From NCBI GenBank assembly GCA_949126835.1, contig OX421507.1:7538605-7602604 (forward strand): a DNA stretch of 64,000 nt, given 5' to 3'. The notes under the pieces were generated by a model. The model was not told the origin of the DNA. It saw only the letters and a program-made list of their open reading frames with translations, and made no database searches. This document shows, piece after piece, positions 33,178 through 43,438 of the stretch (position 1 is its first letter; the number at the start of each line of letters is the position of its first letter). Made by a program: the position numbers and the translations under genes. The stretch comes from Anisus vortex. Taxonomy: Eukaryota; Mollusca; Gastropoda; Planorbidae.

Positions 33178-34868
33178 TATATATATAAATCTCAAAAGGA
33201 ATATGTATGTATGTGGCTGGCTGGCTGGCTGACTGGGTATGTACATACCGCATAATCTTTTTAAATACTGGACATAAAAACGTGAAATTTGCTACAAATA
33301 TTCTTTGCGTTACGGCGGTGAACACTGTCAAGGTTTAAAAAAAATTAAAATGACCGCAGTGGTCAGTTTGGTCAAAAAACGCGAATAAAACGACATATTT
33401 TGGGTTCATGTTGAATTTGCCGTTCCAACTTTTTATAGTTTTTCGTCACAAAGTTAGAAAAAAAAAGGATGCGCTGAGATTATTTTTATGACGTCATCAA
33501 TCTTTGCGCATGGATTTTCTGTAGCGATGAAGGGACATTCTTCATTCATGTTTAAATTGACGTCATCAAACTATGTGCATGGATTTTTATCTCAATGATG
33601 GGAACAAATTTTCTTCATGTTTAAATTGTCTACGTGCCGTAAACAACATAAATTCTTTAAACTACCAATACTGTAGTTGATTTTCTTAATCTATCACTAC
33701 TTTAATACTTTACACTGTGAATACATGACTTAAAGCTAATTAATAATTTAAAACTTTACAAACATAGGACAAAGCAAATAGATATAGTATTTTTTTTTCT
33801 GTTTCGGGAAGTAATACCGACGCCTTATTAAGCATATTTAAACGCAGTGGTCCTGGTTACACTCTATATTTAAGCTTATAATTATATGGCGTCATCAAAT
33901 TTTGCGTATTTATGCGTTTAAGAAGTTGTTTTAATTTGCGTCGTAATTCGTAGAATGCAATATTTAAATGGAAGACTATTGTTTATAACTCCATGGGTTA
34001 TTTTATCCAGTTCCGAGAACTGGGCACCTTTAGGCTTATGGCCTTGGTAACGGCCATTGTTTAAATTACCGGGCAATGTTTAAATTACCGGGCAATGTTT
34101 AAATTACCGGGCAATGTTTAAATTACCGGGCAATGTTTAAATTACCGGGCAATGTTTAAATTACCGGGCAATGTTTATAATACCGGGCAATGTTTAAATT
34201 ACCGGGTAATGTTTAAATTACCGGGCAATGTTTAAATTACCGGGCAATGTTTAAATTACCGGGCAATGTTTAAATTACCGGGCAATGTTTAAATTACCGG
34301 GCAATGTTTATATTAGCGGGCAATGTTTAATTTGCCGGGCAATGTTCGAATTGCCGGAACTAACTTTTTAAAGTTTTAATTCGTGTCGTATACGTTTTAT
34401 AAACATTATTTCATATGGGTTTCATTTGTTATTGTTTTACATGTTGAATAGAAAATTTAATTCTAAGTTTGCTTCCAAAGCAACAATAAATAAATAAATA
34501 GCAAATAAACAAAAACAACACAACATAGGTCTGCGACTTAATGTTTGTCGTAAAAAAATATATCAAACAATCATAAAAAAAAAAAAAAAAGTACTGTCGA
34601 ATGTTCTTTATCAATGAATAGAACAAAATATATTCATGTTTTAATTTGCGTCGTAATTTATAGCGGGCAATTTTGTAATTGTTATAATGGGTGATGAGTA
34701 ATGATTTTAACGGGTAATTCATGTTGTAGCGGGCAAATAAAAAATTACCTCACGTTTGAATTCGTGTCGTAGGTCATGCGGGCAATCTCATTATAACTGC
34801 CTGAGTAGTTAGAGTGTATGTAAACATAACTTTTAGCCGGTTCGGAGGACCGGGCACATAACGGCTTG
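33178..34868 (+). mobile_element. Helitron-like unit 2
   Basis: 1,691 bp, nearly identical to unit 1; the length difference comes mainly from the 19-bp array. It joins unit 1 directly (CGGCTTG followed by TATATATATAAATC). TGACGTCA at 33489 and 33558. Confidence 0.7.
34055..34345. repeat. 19-bp minisatellite, about 15 units (unit 2)
   Basis: Same 19-bp unit as in unit 1, about half the copy number. Confidence 0.92.
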
Positions 34869-36932
34869 TATATATATAAATCTCAAAAGGAATATGTATG
34901 TATGTGGCTGGCTGGCTGGCTGGCTGGGTATGTACATACCGCATAATCTTTTTAAATACTGGACATAAAAACGTGAAATTTGCTACAATTATTCTTTGCG
35001 TTACGGCGGTGAACACTGTCAAGGTTTTAAAAAAATTAAAATGACCGCAGGGGTCAGTTTGGTCAAAAAACGCGAATAAAACGACATATTTTGGGTTCAT
35101 GTTGAATTTGCCGTTCCAACATTTTATAGTTTTTCGATCGATCGCGCTAAGAAAATAAAAAAAAGGATGGCGTTGAGATTTTTTTCAGGATGACGTCAAC
35201 AAAGTTTGCGCAGGGATAGCTGGTTGTCTTTTTTTTTATGGCGTCATCGAATTTTGCGTATTCATTTTAATTAACTTCGCTTCAATCTTTGCTAATGTAC
35301 TTTATGAATGAATAGAACAAAATATATTCACGTTTTAATTTGCGTCGTAATTTATAGCGGGATATTTTTAAATTGTTATAATGGGTAATGATTAATGGTT
35401 TTAATGGGTATCTTACTTTGTATCTGGCACAAAAAAAAATTCCTTCACGTTTTTATTCGTGTTGTATATGTCCACAGAATAGGTATAAAACAGAATGCGC
35501 AATCGCTTTTTATTTCTGTTTTGGGCAGTAATACCGACGCCATACTAAGCTTATTTAAACGCAGCGGTCCTGGTTACACTCTATATATATGCTTATTTAG
35601 CCTACAACGTCCTTTTCTTCAAATCTACAAGTTCGAACACCCAAAGCTAATATTTCAGGCAAAATGTGCATGAACGGTTGTGTAATAAACTACAACAATG
35701 AAAACGAAAACGACTGATTATCGAAAAAAAGATCATGTCAAACTGCATGGCTTTCCTGACTCCATAAAGGATAAACAACAGCATAAACAACCTCATATTA
35801 ACTCATTATGAATTATATGCCTATTTCCCTTCAAAATTTTAAAAGTTTATTTTGGTTTAAAAAGTATATATATTTATGTACCGGTAGCCGTAGCAATTTA
35901 GTTACCGGTACCGAGCTACGTCTAAGCCATTTTTTTTTCAAATCAGTACCGGGTAATAAATATTTTTACATCATATTGGCCTAATCATATAATGTTCAAA
36001 ACAAAATGGGTAATTAAGTCAAATTTATATAAAAGTAAGCCTATAATGAAAGATAATGTAGGCCCTATATATATTGTATATAATTATGGCAGACTTAGAT
36101 ATCCTTTCTCATTTTACTATAGTAGCGTCTCTAGCGACCGCTGCATTGCGGAAAATGGTAACTTTTAGTGACTGCGTATATAGGGATTGTGCATTCTGTT
36201 CTATACCTATTCTGTGTATACGTCTTATAAACTTTGTAGCGAGAAATTGTTCAATTGCCAGGCAATGTTTAAATTGCCGAGCTCAACGTTTTAAAGTTTT
36301 AATTTGTATCGTATACGTCTTATAAACTATGTAGCGGGAAATTTTTTTATTGCCGGGCAATGTTTAAATTTGCCGGACCAACTTTTTAAAGTTTTAATTC
36401 ATGTCGTATACGTTGTATAAACTATGATTCATATCGGTTTCAGTTGTTATTGTTTTTCCTGTTGAATTTAAAACTTAATTCTAAGTTTGCTTCCAAAGCA
36501 ACAATAAATAAATAGCAAATAACACCAACAAATAAAAAAAAATAAAAAAATATTGATCTACGACTAATGTTGTAGCAAAAAAATATATCAAACAATCATT
36601 TTCGAATTAACAGTACTTTTTAAAAGACATGTGAGTTCTGTTTTACAGAAAGAGTTTAATTACCCAATAAACTCAAAAAATTCGATCATAGTGGTCATAC
36701 TTTGAGCAAGAAATAAAAAAAAAATATTATTATTTGTTTTTCCTATTTAGTTGTATATTGAATTGGTGTATAATAAAGTGTGCAAAACAAAAATAAATTA
36801 AAAAAATACTGACCACAAAAAAAAAGACATACTACTTTATGTATGTTGCAAAAACAAAACTAAAAAACTATAATGTGTCAAGCATATTCTAAAAAAAAAG
36901 CCCGTTCGAAGAATCGGGCACATAACGGCTTG
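34869..36932 (+). mobile_element. Helitron-like unit 3 (diverged)
   Basis: 2,064 bp. The first about 260 bp match units 1 and 2, then the sequence diverges and the 19-bp array is reduced to single copies near 36255 and 36350. The 3' hairpin is a different version (GCCCGTTCGAAGAATCGGGC), followed by the same ACATAACGGCTTG. Confidence 0.65.
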
Positions 36933-37489
36933 TTATTAACTAAAGTTAAAATGAAATAATCTTAAACCCGAAATGTTTCCGTGTTAGGAATAAAACATGC
37001 ATATGTCTAGACACTACGTCATAGCGATAAAATACGTCATATGCACGAGGGTGGAATACCGTTTAGTTTAGTTCTAGTTTGGGCGCTAATGTGTGAGGAC
37101 TGTTTTTGACCACTTTCTTAAAGATAGGATTACGGCTTAATTCATTATAGAAGAATCTCAACTGATTAAGTTTCATTATATAATACTGATACATGTATTC
37201 TGTGGTATTGTTATATTTTATCATCTCAACTTGTTGGAATAAAATTGTGTTCAATTTCAAACAGGATTGTGGATTTCCTATTTATTAAGGTACAGTTTAT
37301 CTAAATCACTTTATACACAAAAGATTCATATCGCCACGAGTCAAATAAACATCAAATCTAATTCAATAACATCAATATAAATTCTTATACAACCTTGTGA
37401 GATCCAAGATGGATATGAATCAAAATAATATATAATAATACATTACTAAAAATATCATCTAACGTCAGTAGCTGATTTCGCACGTGACA
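36933..37489 (+). repeat. 5' LTR of element 2, remaining 557 bp
   Basis: Identical by eye to 43481-44037, ending CACGTGACA. It contains two TACGTCAT motifs. It should hold any promoter downstream of the insertion. Confidence 0.93.
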
Positions 37490-37767
37490 AAAGATTGGGG
37501 GCTCAAGTCCTGGATCTAAAGTTTGTATGTATAAGAAATTGAGAATATACAACTGTTTTAGTGAAAACGATTTACAACAAATATTTATTCAAATTCTGTC
37601 TACGTGGGAGGCACTGTCTGTGTTCGGACAAACTGTTTTCAGCTTTGTACACAATCATCTTAAAATTTATCTTCTACAAATTAACAGTGGTGTAAAATAT
37701 TTCAAAGGACTTTATGAAAGGTAAAGTTGAAATTTTTTATCTTCTATTTACGTCATTAAAATAAAAC
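37490..37767 (+). other. 5' leader of element 2 with primer-binding site
   Basis: 278 bp. TGGGGGCTCAAGTCCTGG at 37496-37513, six bases after the LTR, is the likely primer-binding site. The priming tRNA was not identified. Confidence 0.7.
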
Positions 37768-40700
37768 ATGGCGGAAGCTAATCTTACGTTGGAGCAATTG
37801 AATATTTTTGCTATCACGTCAGAACAGTTAACTAGCATGTCACTAACCCAGTTAAAAGAGATGGCTAACTCTCTGGGAATAGACATTACTGAGGTTACAC
37901 CAGTAAGGAGTAAATTGATTCAAGATATTAAGGACTGTTTGAAAAGACATGGTAGAATGCTTGAAGAAAATACTATGAATAATGAAGAATCAGTGGTTCT
38001 CAATGTATCAGAAACCATGAAAACAGACATAAATAACCATGAATTTAAAATGAATGTAAATGAACTAAGTGCGGACATGAAATTCCAGTTAGAAATGAAG
38101 AAGTTAGAATTACAGGTACAATTACAATTAGAGGGTAAAAGAATAGAAGTACAATTGAAAGAGAAAGAATTGGAAAAAGAAAGAATCGCTAGTAATGAAA
38201 GGATTGAATTGGCAAAGTCTCGTTCGTCAACTCATACGATTCAGGAAACAAATAATGTGGAACTATATAAGTTTAAAAAGCATGTCCCAAGCATGGAGAA
38301 CATGGACATTGATGAGTTCTTTATGGTCTTTGATAGAAACTCGATCGATTATAAATTTCCGGAAGATAAGAAAGCAGTACTTTTACATTCAGCTCTAACA
38401 AAAGGCAAGGCTCTAGATGTTGTATTGAATTTGACTCCAGAGGAATGCAATGATTATGAACTAATAAAGAGCAGAGTACTATTGAGTTATGTTCTAACTC
38501 CAGAAAAGTATCGAAAGTTATATCGTGAGTACAAGAAGGAACCAGAAGTTTCACATGTTGACTTCCTGAGATTAGAGAAAAAGTATTTTGATCGATGGTT
38601 ACGTTTTAAGAATGTGAATAAAGATTATGAGAAACTATATAATCTCATACTGATGGAGGATTTTACTGAGAAGATTCGCACTGATATAAAAGTTCATTTG
38701 GCTGATCGTGGTATTGAAATAGCAGAACAAGCAGCAGTTAAAGCCGATGAATACGTCATTATTCACCCGCATAGCCATTATTTTCAAAATGACAGAACAA
38801 GTTTGAGGACTCAAAACAGTAATACAGAGAGGAAGTTAAGATCGACAGAGGATAAAAGTAAACAAAAAGCCGATAAACAAGAGAATTCAAGTTTTGTACA
38901 AAAGAGAATTACCTGTACATTCTGTAAGAAAGATGGACATATAAAAGAGAATTGTTGGAGTCTACATAAAGAGAAAAGACCCATTAAAAACAAGAACAAC
39001 GTGGTTTTATCACACATCGCCGTACAAACTGAAACTCACATAAATAAAACTGCCCACAAAAGAATTAAAGCTGATAGAAAGACATTTGATGTTAGTCATG
39101 AGGAGATGGCGAAACACGCATGTCCAAGTTGCTCAAAGTCGGAAAAAGTCTTTGAAATGAAGACCGAGGCTATTGAACATTCTAGTTTCAACTCCAAAGG
39201 GAGTGTGACAGATGAACAATCAGTAAATAAAACGTTTACTTATGGAGGCAGTAGTGTAGCAAGAAACTCAGTAGGCAGAGAACTACCCGAGTGCATGCTA
39301 TCGGATGTTAGCGAGGGCTATGTGTCACCTATAGATAATCAAGCTAGAGAACGGAAGATTAAAATTCTACGTGACTCCGGTGCTGATATATCTCTACTGT
39401 TGAAGAATACTGTACCAACGTCGAAATTGACTCATACAGGCCAGTATGCCTTAATCAGTACTATGGCTGGAACACTCACGGCACCGTTACATCGTATACA
39501 GTTGAAGAGTAATTACTTCACTGGATCTGTTATTGTTGGGATAGTGAAGAAATTTCCCTACAGAGGCATTTCATTACTTTTAGGAAGTGACATTGCCAAG
39601 AATCAGGTACATCCTGTACTTAAAGAAACCAAAGACTCTGTTCAGTGTAGGAATACTGAAAATTCAGTATGCGTTATCACCAGAGCTATGGAGAAACAGC
39701 AGATGGCTAATGAATCGACAAAGAAACCGGAACCAACACCAGAGATTGACTTGCAAGCAACCTTCATGGCGGATGTTCTAGGTGGTCACTCAAGTCATAC
39801 TGATCAAAATAATTTGTCGCCTAGACAACTACTCATTCTTGCTCAAGGCAAAGATCCAGAGATTGGGAAGCTAAAAGAGGAAGCAAAGAATGAAGGAGAG
39901 TTAGAAACAATGGCCGCAGGTTATTACCTGAGGGACGAGTTGTTAATGAGGAAATGGAGAGGGAAAGAAAACGACGATGAAACATGCAGCGAAGTACATC
40001 AAATCGTGGTACCCAATGTTTACCGCAAGGACATACTACATATGGCCCATGATTCACCGTATGCTGGTCACCTAGGGATTCAGAAAACCTTCGATAGGAT
40101 TCTTCCATATTTCTTCTGGCCTGGCCTACGTCGTGACGTCACATCGTTTTGCAGATCATGTCATGTCTGCCAGATGGTCGGCAAACCGAATCAGACCTTT
40201 CCGGTAGCTCCTCTACGACCCATACCAGCATTCTCAGAACCCTTCAGTCACATCATTATAGACTGCGTCGGTCCGTTGCCTAAAACTAAGGCTGGCCACC
40301 AGTATCTGTTCACTATAATGTGTTCGGCAACGAGATTTCCAGAGGCTATTCCTCTACGTAGCATCAATGCCGACAAAATCTCTGATGCACTTATCGGATT
40401 CTTCACCCGATATGGTCTTCCGAAAACCGTGCAGTCAGATCAAGGTTCAAATTTCACATCGAAATTATTTCGCCAAGTCTTAGAACGGCTGGGTATTTGT
40501 CATGCAGTATCGAGTGCATATCATCCACAGAGTCAAGGCGCACTGGAACGATACCACCAAACATTGAAGAATATGCTCCGTACTTTCTGTTTCGAGCATA
40601 ACGACGACTGGGATCGTGGTATTCCCTTCGCACTCTTCGCAACCAGAGAGGCTGTACAAGAATCTCTTGGTTTCAGTCCCTTTGAACTGGTATTCGGACA

Positions 40701-42588
40701 CACAGTTCGTGGACCACTAAAGCTGTTACAAGAGACATGGTTGTCATCCACTGAAGACACTGGTCTACTGACATACGTGGAAAATTTAAAAAATAGACTG
40801 TATAATGCATTAAAAGTTGTCAGATCTAATCTTTTGCAGGCACAAGACAAGATGAAGGTCTATTATGACGTCAACGCAAGAACCCGTATCTTCCAACCTG
40901 GTGATAAAGTTCTCATGCTGACGCCACTGTCTGGTCAACCCCTGAGTGCTAAGTTTACAGGACCCTATGAGGTTATGGCTAAGCTTAGTGAGGTTAACTA
41001 TCTTGTAAAGACCCCTGATAGACGGAAATCGCAACGAGTGTGCCATATCAATATGTTGAAACCATACATTACCAGAGAAGAACAAAAAGTTGTTGCCTCG
41101 GTAAACACTGTTATTAAAGTCGGGAATAATTCACCCGAAATTGAGCGTGAAGTGGCAGAAAGCAAACTGCAAAATACAAAGGCTCTGAAAAACTTAAATG
41201 AAAAATTGGCACATTTACCTGATTGCGAAAAATCCGCTATCAAAGGTCTAATTAATGAAAATATCCATTTATTTGGAGATGTACCTAGTAGAACTAGTGT
41301 AGTTAAGCATGATGTTATTTTAAATGAAAATACTAAAGCTATTAAACAACATCCATACAGGTCAAATCCTATCCAGTTAGAATGCATCCGTAAAGAGGTT
41401 CGCTACATGCTTGACAATGACATTATTACACCTAGTAGTAGTGACTGGTCTTCCCCTTGCGTATTGGTACCTAAAGCCGATGGATCCATGAGGTTTTGTG
41501 TGGACTACCGTAAGGTAAACAAAGTGACAAAAACTGATTCCTATCCAATACCAAGAATCGACGATCTAATAGATCAAGTGAGTAATGCTAAGTTTGTGAC
41601 GAAAATTGACCTATTGACGGCGTATTTTCAGATTCCCCTGACGGAGAGGGCTCAGGAGATATCATCGTTTGTAACCCCTGACGGACTGTACAAATTTAAG
41701 GTCATGCCCTTTGGTATGGTTAATGCACCCTCTACTTTTCAACGGTTAATAAATACCATTACTCAGGACATTCCTAAATGTCATGCATACCTCGATGATA
41801 TTGTTGTCTTTAGTGACGATTTTAAATCTCATTTAGATCAACTACATTTGTTATTTACGAAATTGACTCATGCTAATCTCACCATTAACTTGACTAAGAG
41901 TCAGTTCTGCCAGGCAACCATCGAGTATCTAGGTCACATAGTGGGAAATGGTTTGGTAAAACCATTAAATGCAAAGGTTAAGGCTATTCGTGAGTTCCCT
42001 GTTCCTGAAACCTGTAAACAACTCCGTAGTTTTCTCGGGATGGCGGGGTACTACCGTCGGTTCTGTCAAAATTTCTCAACCATTGCATGTCCATTAACAA
42101 ATCTATTAAAGAAGAATTGCACTTTCAAATGGTCTAATGAATGCCACCAGGCCTTTGATAAATTAAAAGATGTTCTTTCTGAGGCACCTGTATTAGTAAC
42201 ACCCAATTACAGTAAACCCTTTAAAATTACCGTTGACGCGTGTGATACAGGGATGGGAGCGGTCATTTCCCAAAAGGGTGATGATTCACTGGAACACCCG
42301 ATTAGTTTTTACTCTCAAAAATTTGATAAGCATCAAAGAAATTATAGTGTGATAGAAAAGGAACTTTTAGGATTAATCCTGGCATTGAAACATTTTGATT
42401 TTTATATCAATGGTTCTCCATATCCAATTGATATTTTAACTGATCATAACCCTTTAGTTTTCCTTTCCAGGGTTAAACAGAACCAAAGAATTATTCGCTG
42501 GAGCTTATTCCTCCAAGCATATAATTTAAATGTGTTATATTTACCAGGTAAACAAAATGTGGTCGCTGAGACGTTGTCCCGCATGTAA
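37768..42588 (+). CDS. gag-pol: Gag-Pol polyprotein, Gmr1-like element 2
   Basis: 1,606 residues, one frame, homologous to the element 1 polyprotein along its whole length. Seen: SAP-like motif (18-58); coiled coil (about 100-150); capsid with SCAN-like segment (about 165-332); CCHC knuckle C383, C386, H391, C396; protease DSG at 536-538; integrase zinc finger H761, H768, C795, C798; integrase core D832, D891, E927; GPY at 1065-1067; RT with D1281 and YLDD at 1341-1344; RNase H with D1490 and TDH at 1558-1560. The last RNase H acid, Asp in the usual ADTLSR-type end, is Glu1601 here, a possible weakening. The start is the first Met after the leader. No envelope gene. Gag and Pol are made in one frame, so their ratio must be set after translation or by another means. 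Confidence 0.95.
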   Translation: MAEANLTLEQLNIFAITSEQLTSMSLTQLKEMANSLGIDITEVTPVRSKLIQDIKDCLKRHGRMLEENTMNNEESVVLNVSETMKTDINNHEFKMNVNELSADMKFQLEMKKLELQVQLQLEGKRIEVQLKEKELEKERIASNERIELAKSRSSTHTIQETNNVELYKFKKHVPSMENMDIDEFFMVFDRNSIDYKFPEDKKAVLLHSALTKGKALDVVLNLTPEECNDYELIKSRVLLSYVLTPEKYRKLYREYKKEPEVSHVDFLRLEKKYFDRWLRFKNVNKDYEKLYNLILMEDFTEKIRTDIKVHLADRGIEIAEQAAVKADEYVIIHPHSHYFQNDRTSLRTQNSNTERKLRSTEDKSKQKADKQENSSFVQKRITCTFCKKDGHIKENCWSLHKEKRPIKNKNNVVLSHIAVQTETHINKTAHKRIKADRKTFDVSHEEMAKHACPSCSKSEKVFEMKTEAIEHSSFNSKGSVTDEQSVNKTFTYGGSSVARNSVGRELPECMLSDVSEGYVSPIDNQARERKIKILRDSGADISLLLKNTVPTSKLTHTGQYALISTMAGTLTAPLHRIQLKSNYFTGSVIVGIVKKFPYRGISLLLGSDIAKNQVHPVLKETKDSVQCRNTENSVCVITRAMEKQQMANESTKKPEPTPEIDLQATFMADVLGGHSSHTDQNNLSPRQLLILAQGKDPEIGKLKEEAKNEGELETMAAGYYLRDELLMRKWRGKENDDETCSEVHQIVVPNVYRKDILHMAHDSPYAGHLGIQKTFDRILPYFFWPGLRRDVTSFCRSCHVCQMVGKPNQTFPVAPLRPIPAFSEPFSHIIIDCVGPLPKTKAGHQYLFTIMCSATRFPEAIPLRSINADKISDALIGFFTRYGLPKTVQSDQGSNFTSKLFRQVLERLGICHAVSSAYHPQSQGALERYHQTLKNMLRTFCFEHNDDWDRGIPFALFATREAVQESLGFSPFELVFGHTVRGPLKLLQETWLSSTEDTGLLTYVENLKNRLYNALKVVRSNLLQAQDKMKVYYDVNARTRIFQPGDKVLMLTPLSGQPLSAKFTGPYEVMAKLSEVNYLVKTPDRRKSQRVCHINMLKPYITREEQKVVASVNTVIKVGNNSPEIEREVAESKLQNTKALKNLNEKLAHLPDCEKSAIKGLINENIHLFGDVPSRTSVVKHDVILNENTKAIKQHPYRSNPIQLECIRKEVRYMLDNDIITPSSSDWSSPCVLVPKADGSMRFCVDYRKVNKVTKTDSYPIPRIDDLIDQVSNAKFVTKIDLLTAYFQIPLTERAQEISSFVTPDGLYKFKVMPFGMVNAPSTFQRLINTITQDIPKCHAYLDDIVVFSDDFKSHLDQLHLLFTKLTHANLTINLTKSQFCQATIEYLGHIVGNGLVKPLNAKVKAIREFPVPETCKQLRSFLGMAGYYRRFCQNFSTIACPLTNLLKKNCTFKWSNECHQAFDKLKDVLSEAPVLVTPNYSKPFKITVDACDTGMGAVISQKGDDSLEHPISFYSQKFDKHQRNYSVIEKELLGLILALKHFDFYINGSPYPIDILTDHNPLVFLSRVKQNQRIIRWSLFLQAYNLNVLYLPGKQNVVAETLSRM

Positions 42589-43438
42589 CTGGTAAACCAG
42601 AAGATGAAAGTCAGTTTCTCATTAAATGTTTTCTTTTATGTCATTCATTGTATTGATTAACATTTATATTATTGTAAATATGACAATAAATAAACTATGT
42701 TTTGAAATATTGCAATATGAGACATTACAGAACAAAACTTCAAATTCTACTAGAAACAATCATACGTTGTAAGGTAAAAGGTAACTATTGCATACAGCAA
42801 TTGCACACACACCGGTATTTAACTTGAATACATCCACACTTGTGTTTGTTCAATTGATTATTGATGTGTTTTGAAAATTGTGTCGTCATGTTATAATTTG
42901 GATGTCTTATTTTATGCTATGTAAAAGCTAAATCAGCTGAGATTATAACATTTTTTTTTAAAATATTCTTGATGTCATAATTGAGACATCATAATAATCA
43001 TATAATAACTGAAAATCATTAGTTAATGATACAGTGATCGGTTATAAATAAATTAAATTTTCTAAAGAATTATCTATCAATTATTAATCAGTTCCACTTA
43101 TTTGGGTAATTCATATCAATTCTATGGGAATTGGTTATTGGTGGTAATAGTTTTATGGTCAACGTTGTACACAATAATCATAATTGTAAATATTAATTGA
43201 TAAATAAATGTTTAATTAATAATCATTGATAGAATAATGTGATAAGGGATTCCATAATAGCGATTTTGTTATTAAGGGAATATGTAATATATGGTTCATT
43301 TTAATCTTAAAAAGATTGTCCAATAGTCAATTAAATCTTACGAATAGTTTGGGAATTCGGTTCATTTTATGGGTACTCTACAAAGAATTCCATACTTAAC
43401 GCTGTCTGTAATTCCTTTGTGTCTTAAGGGGGGGCGAG
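42589..43438 (+). other. 3' untranslated region and polypurine tract of element 2
   Basis: 850 bp, AT-rich, no open frame. It ends with AAGGGGGGGCGAG directly before the 3' LTR, a clear polypurine tract for plus-strand priming. Confidence 0.8.

Larger units (their letters stand above)
31207..36932 (+). mobile_element. Helitron-like head-to-tail trimer inserted in an LTR
   Basis: 5,726 bp between A and T of the LTR with no target duplication. It starts TCATATC and ends with a hairpin followed by CATAACGGCTTG. A TC start, a hairpin about 10 bp from the 3' end and AT insertion without duplication are Helitron traits; the end CTTG deviates from canonical CTRR. Three units lie head to tail, each starting with a TATATATATAAATCTCAAAA-type segment and ending ACATAACGGCTTG. 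No RepHel protein is encoded, so it is non-autonomous. A T/T insertion (Helentron style) is equally possible because of a shared T at the junction. Confidence 0.7.

Noticed and set aside
42589..43438. Envelope gene downstream of pol in element 2
   Set aside because: The 850 bp between pol and the 3' LTR has no open frame of useful length and no signal or membrane segments.
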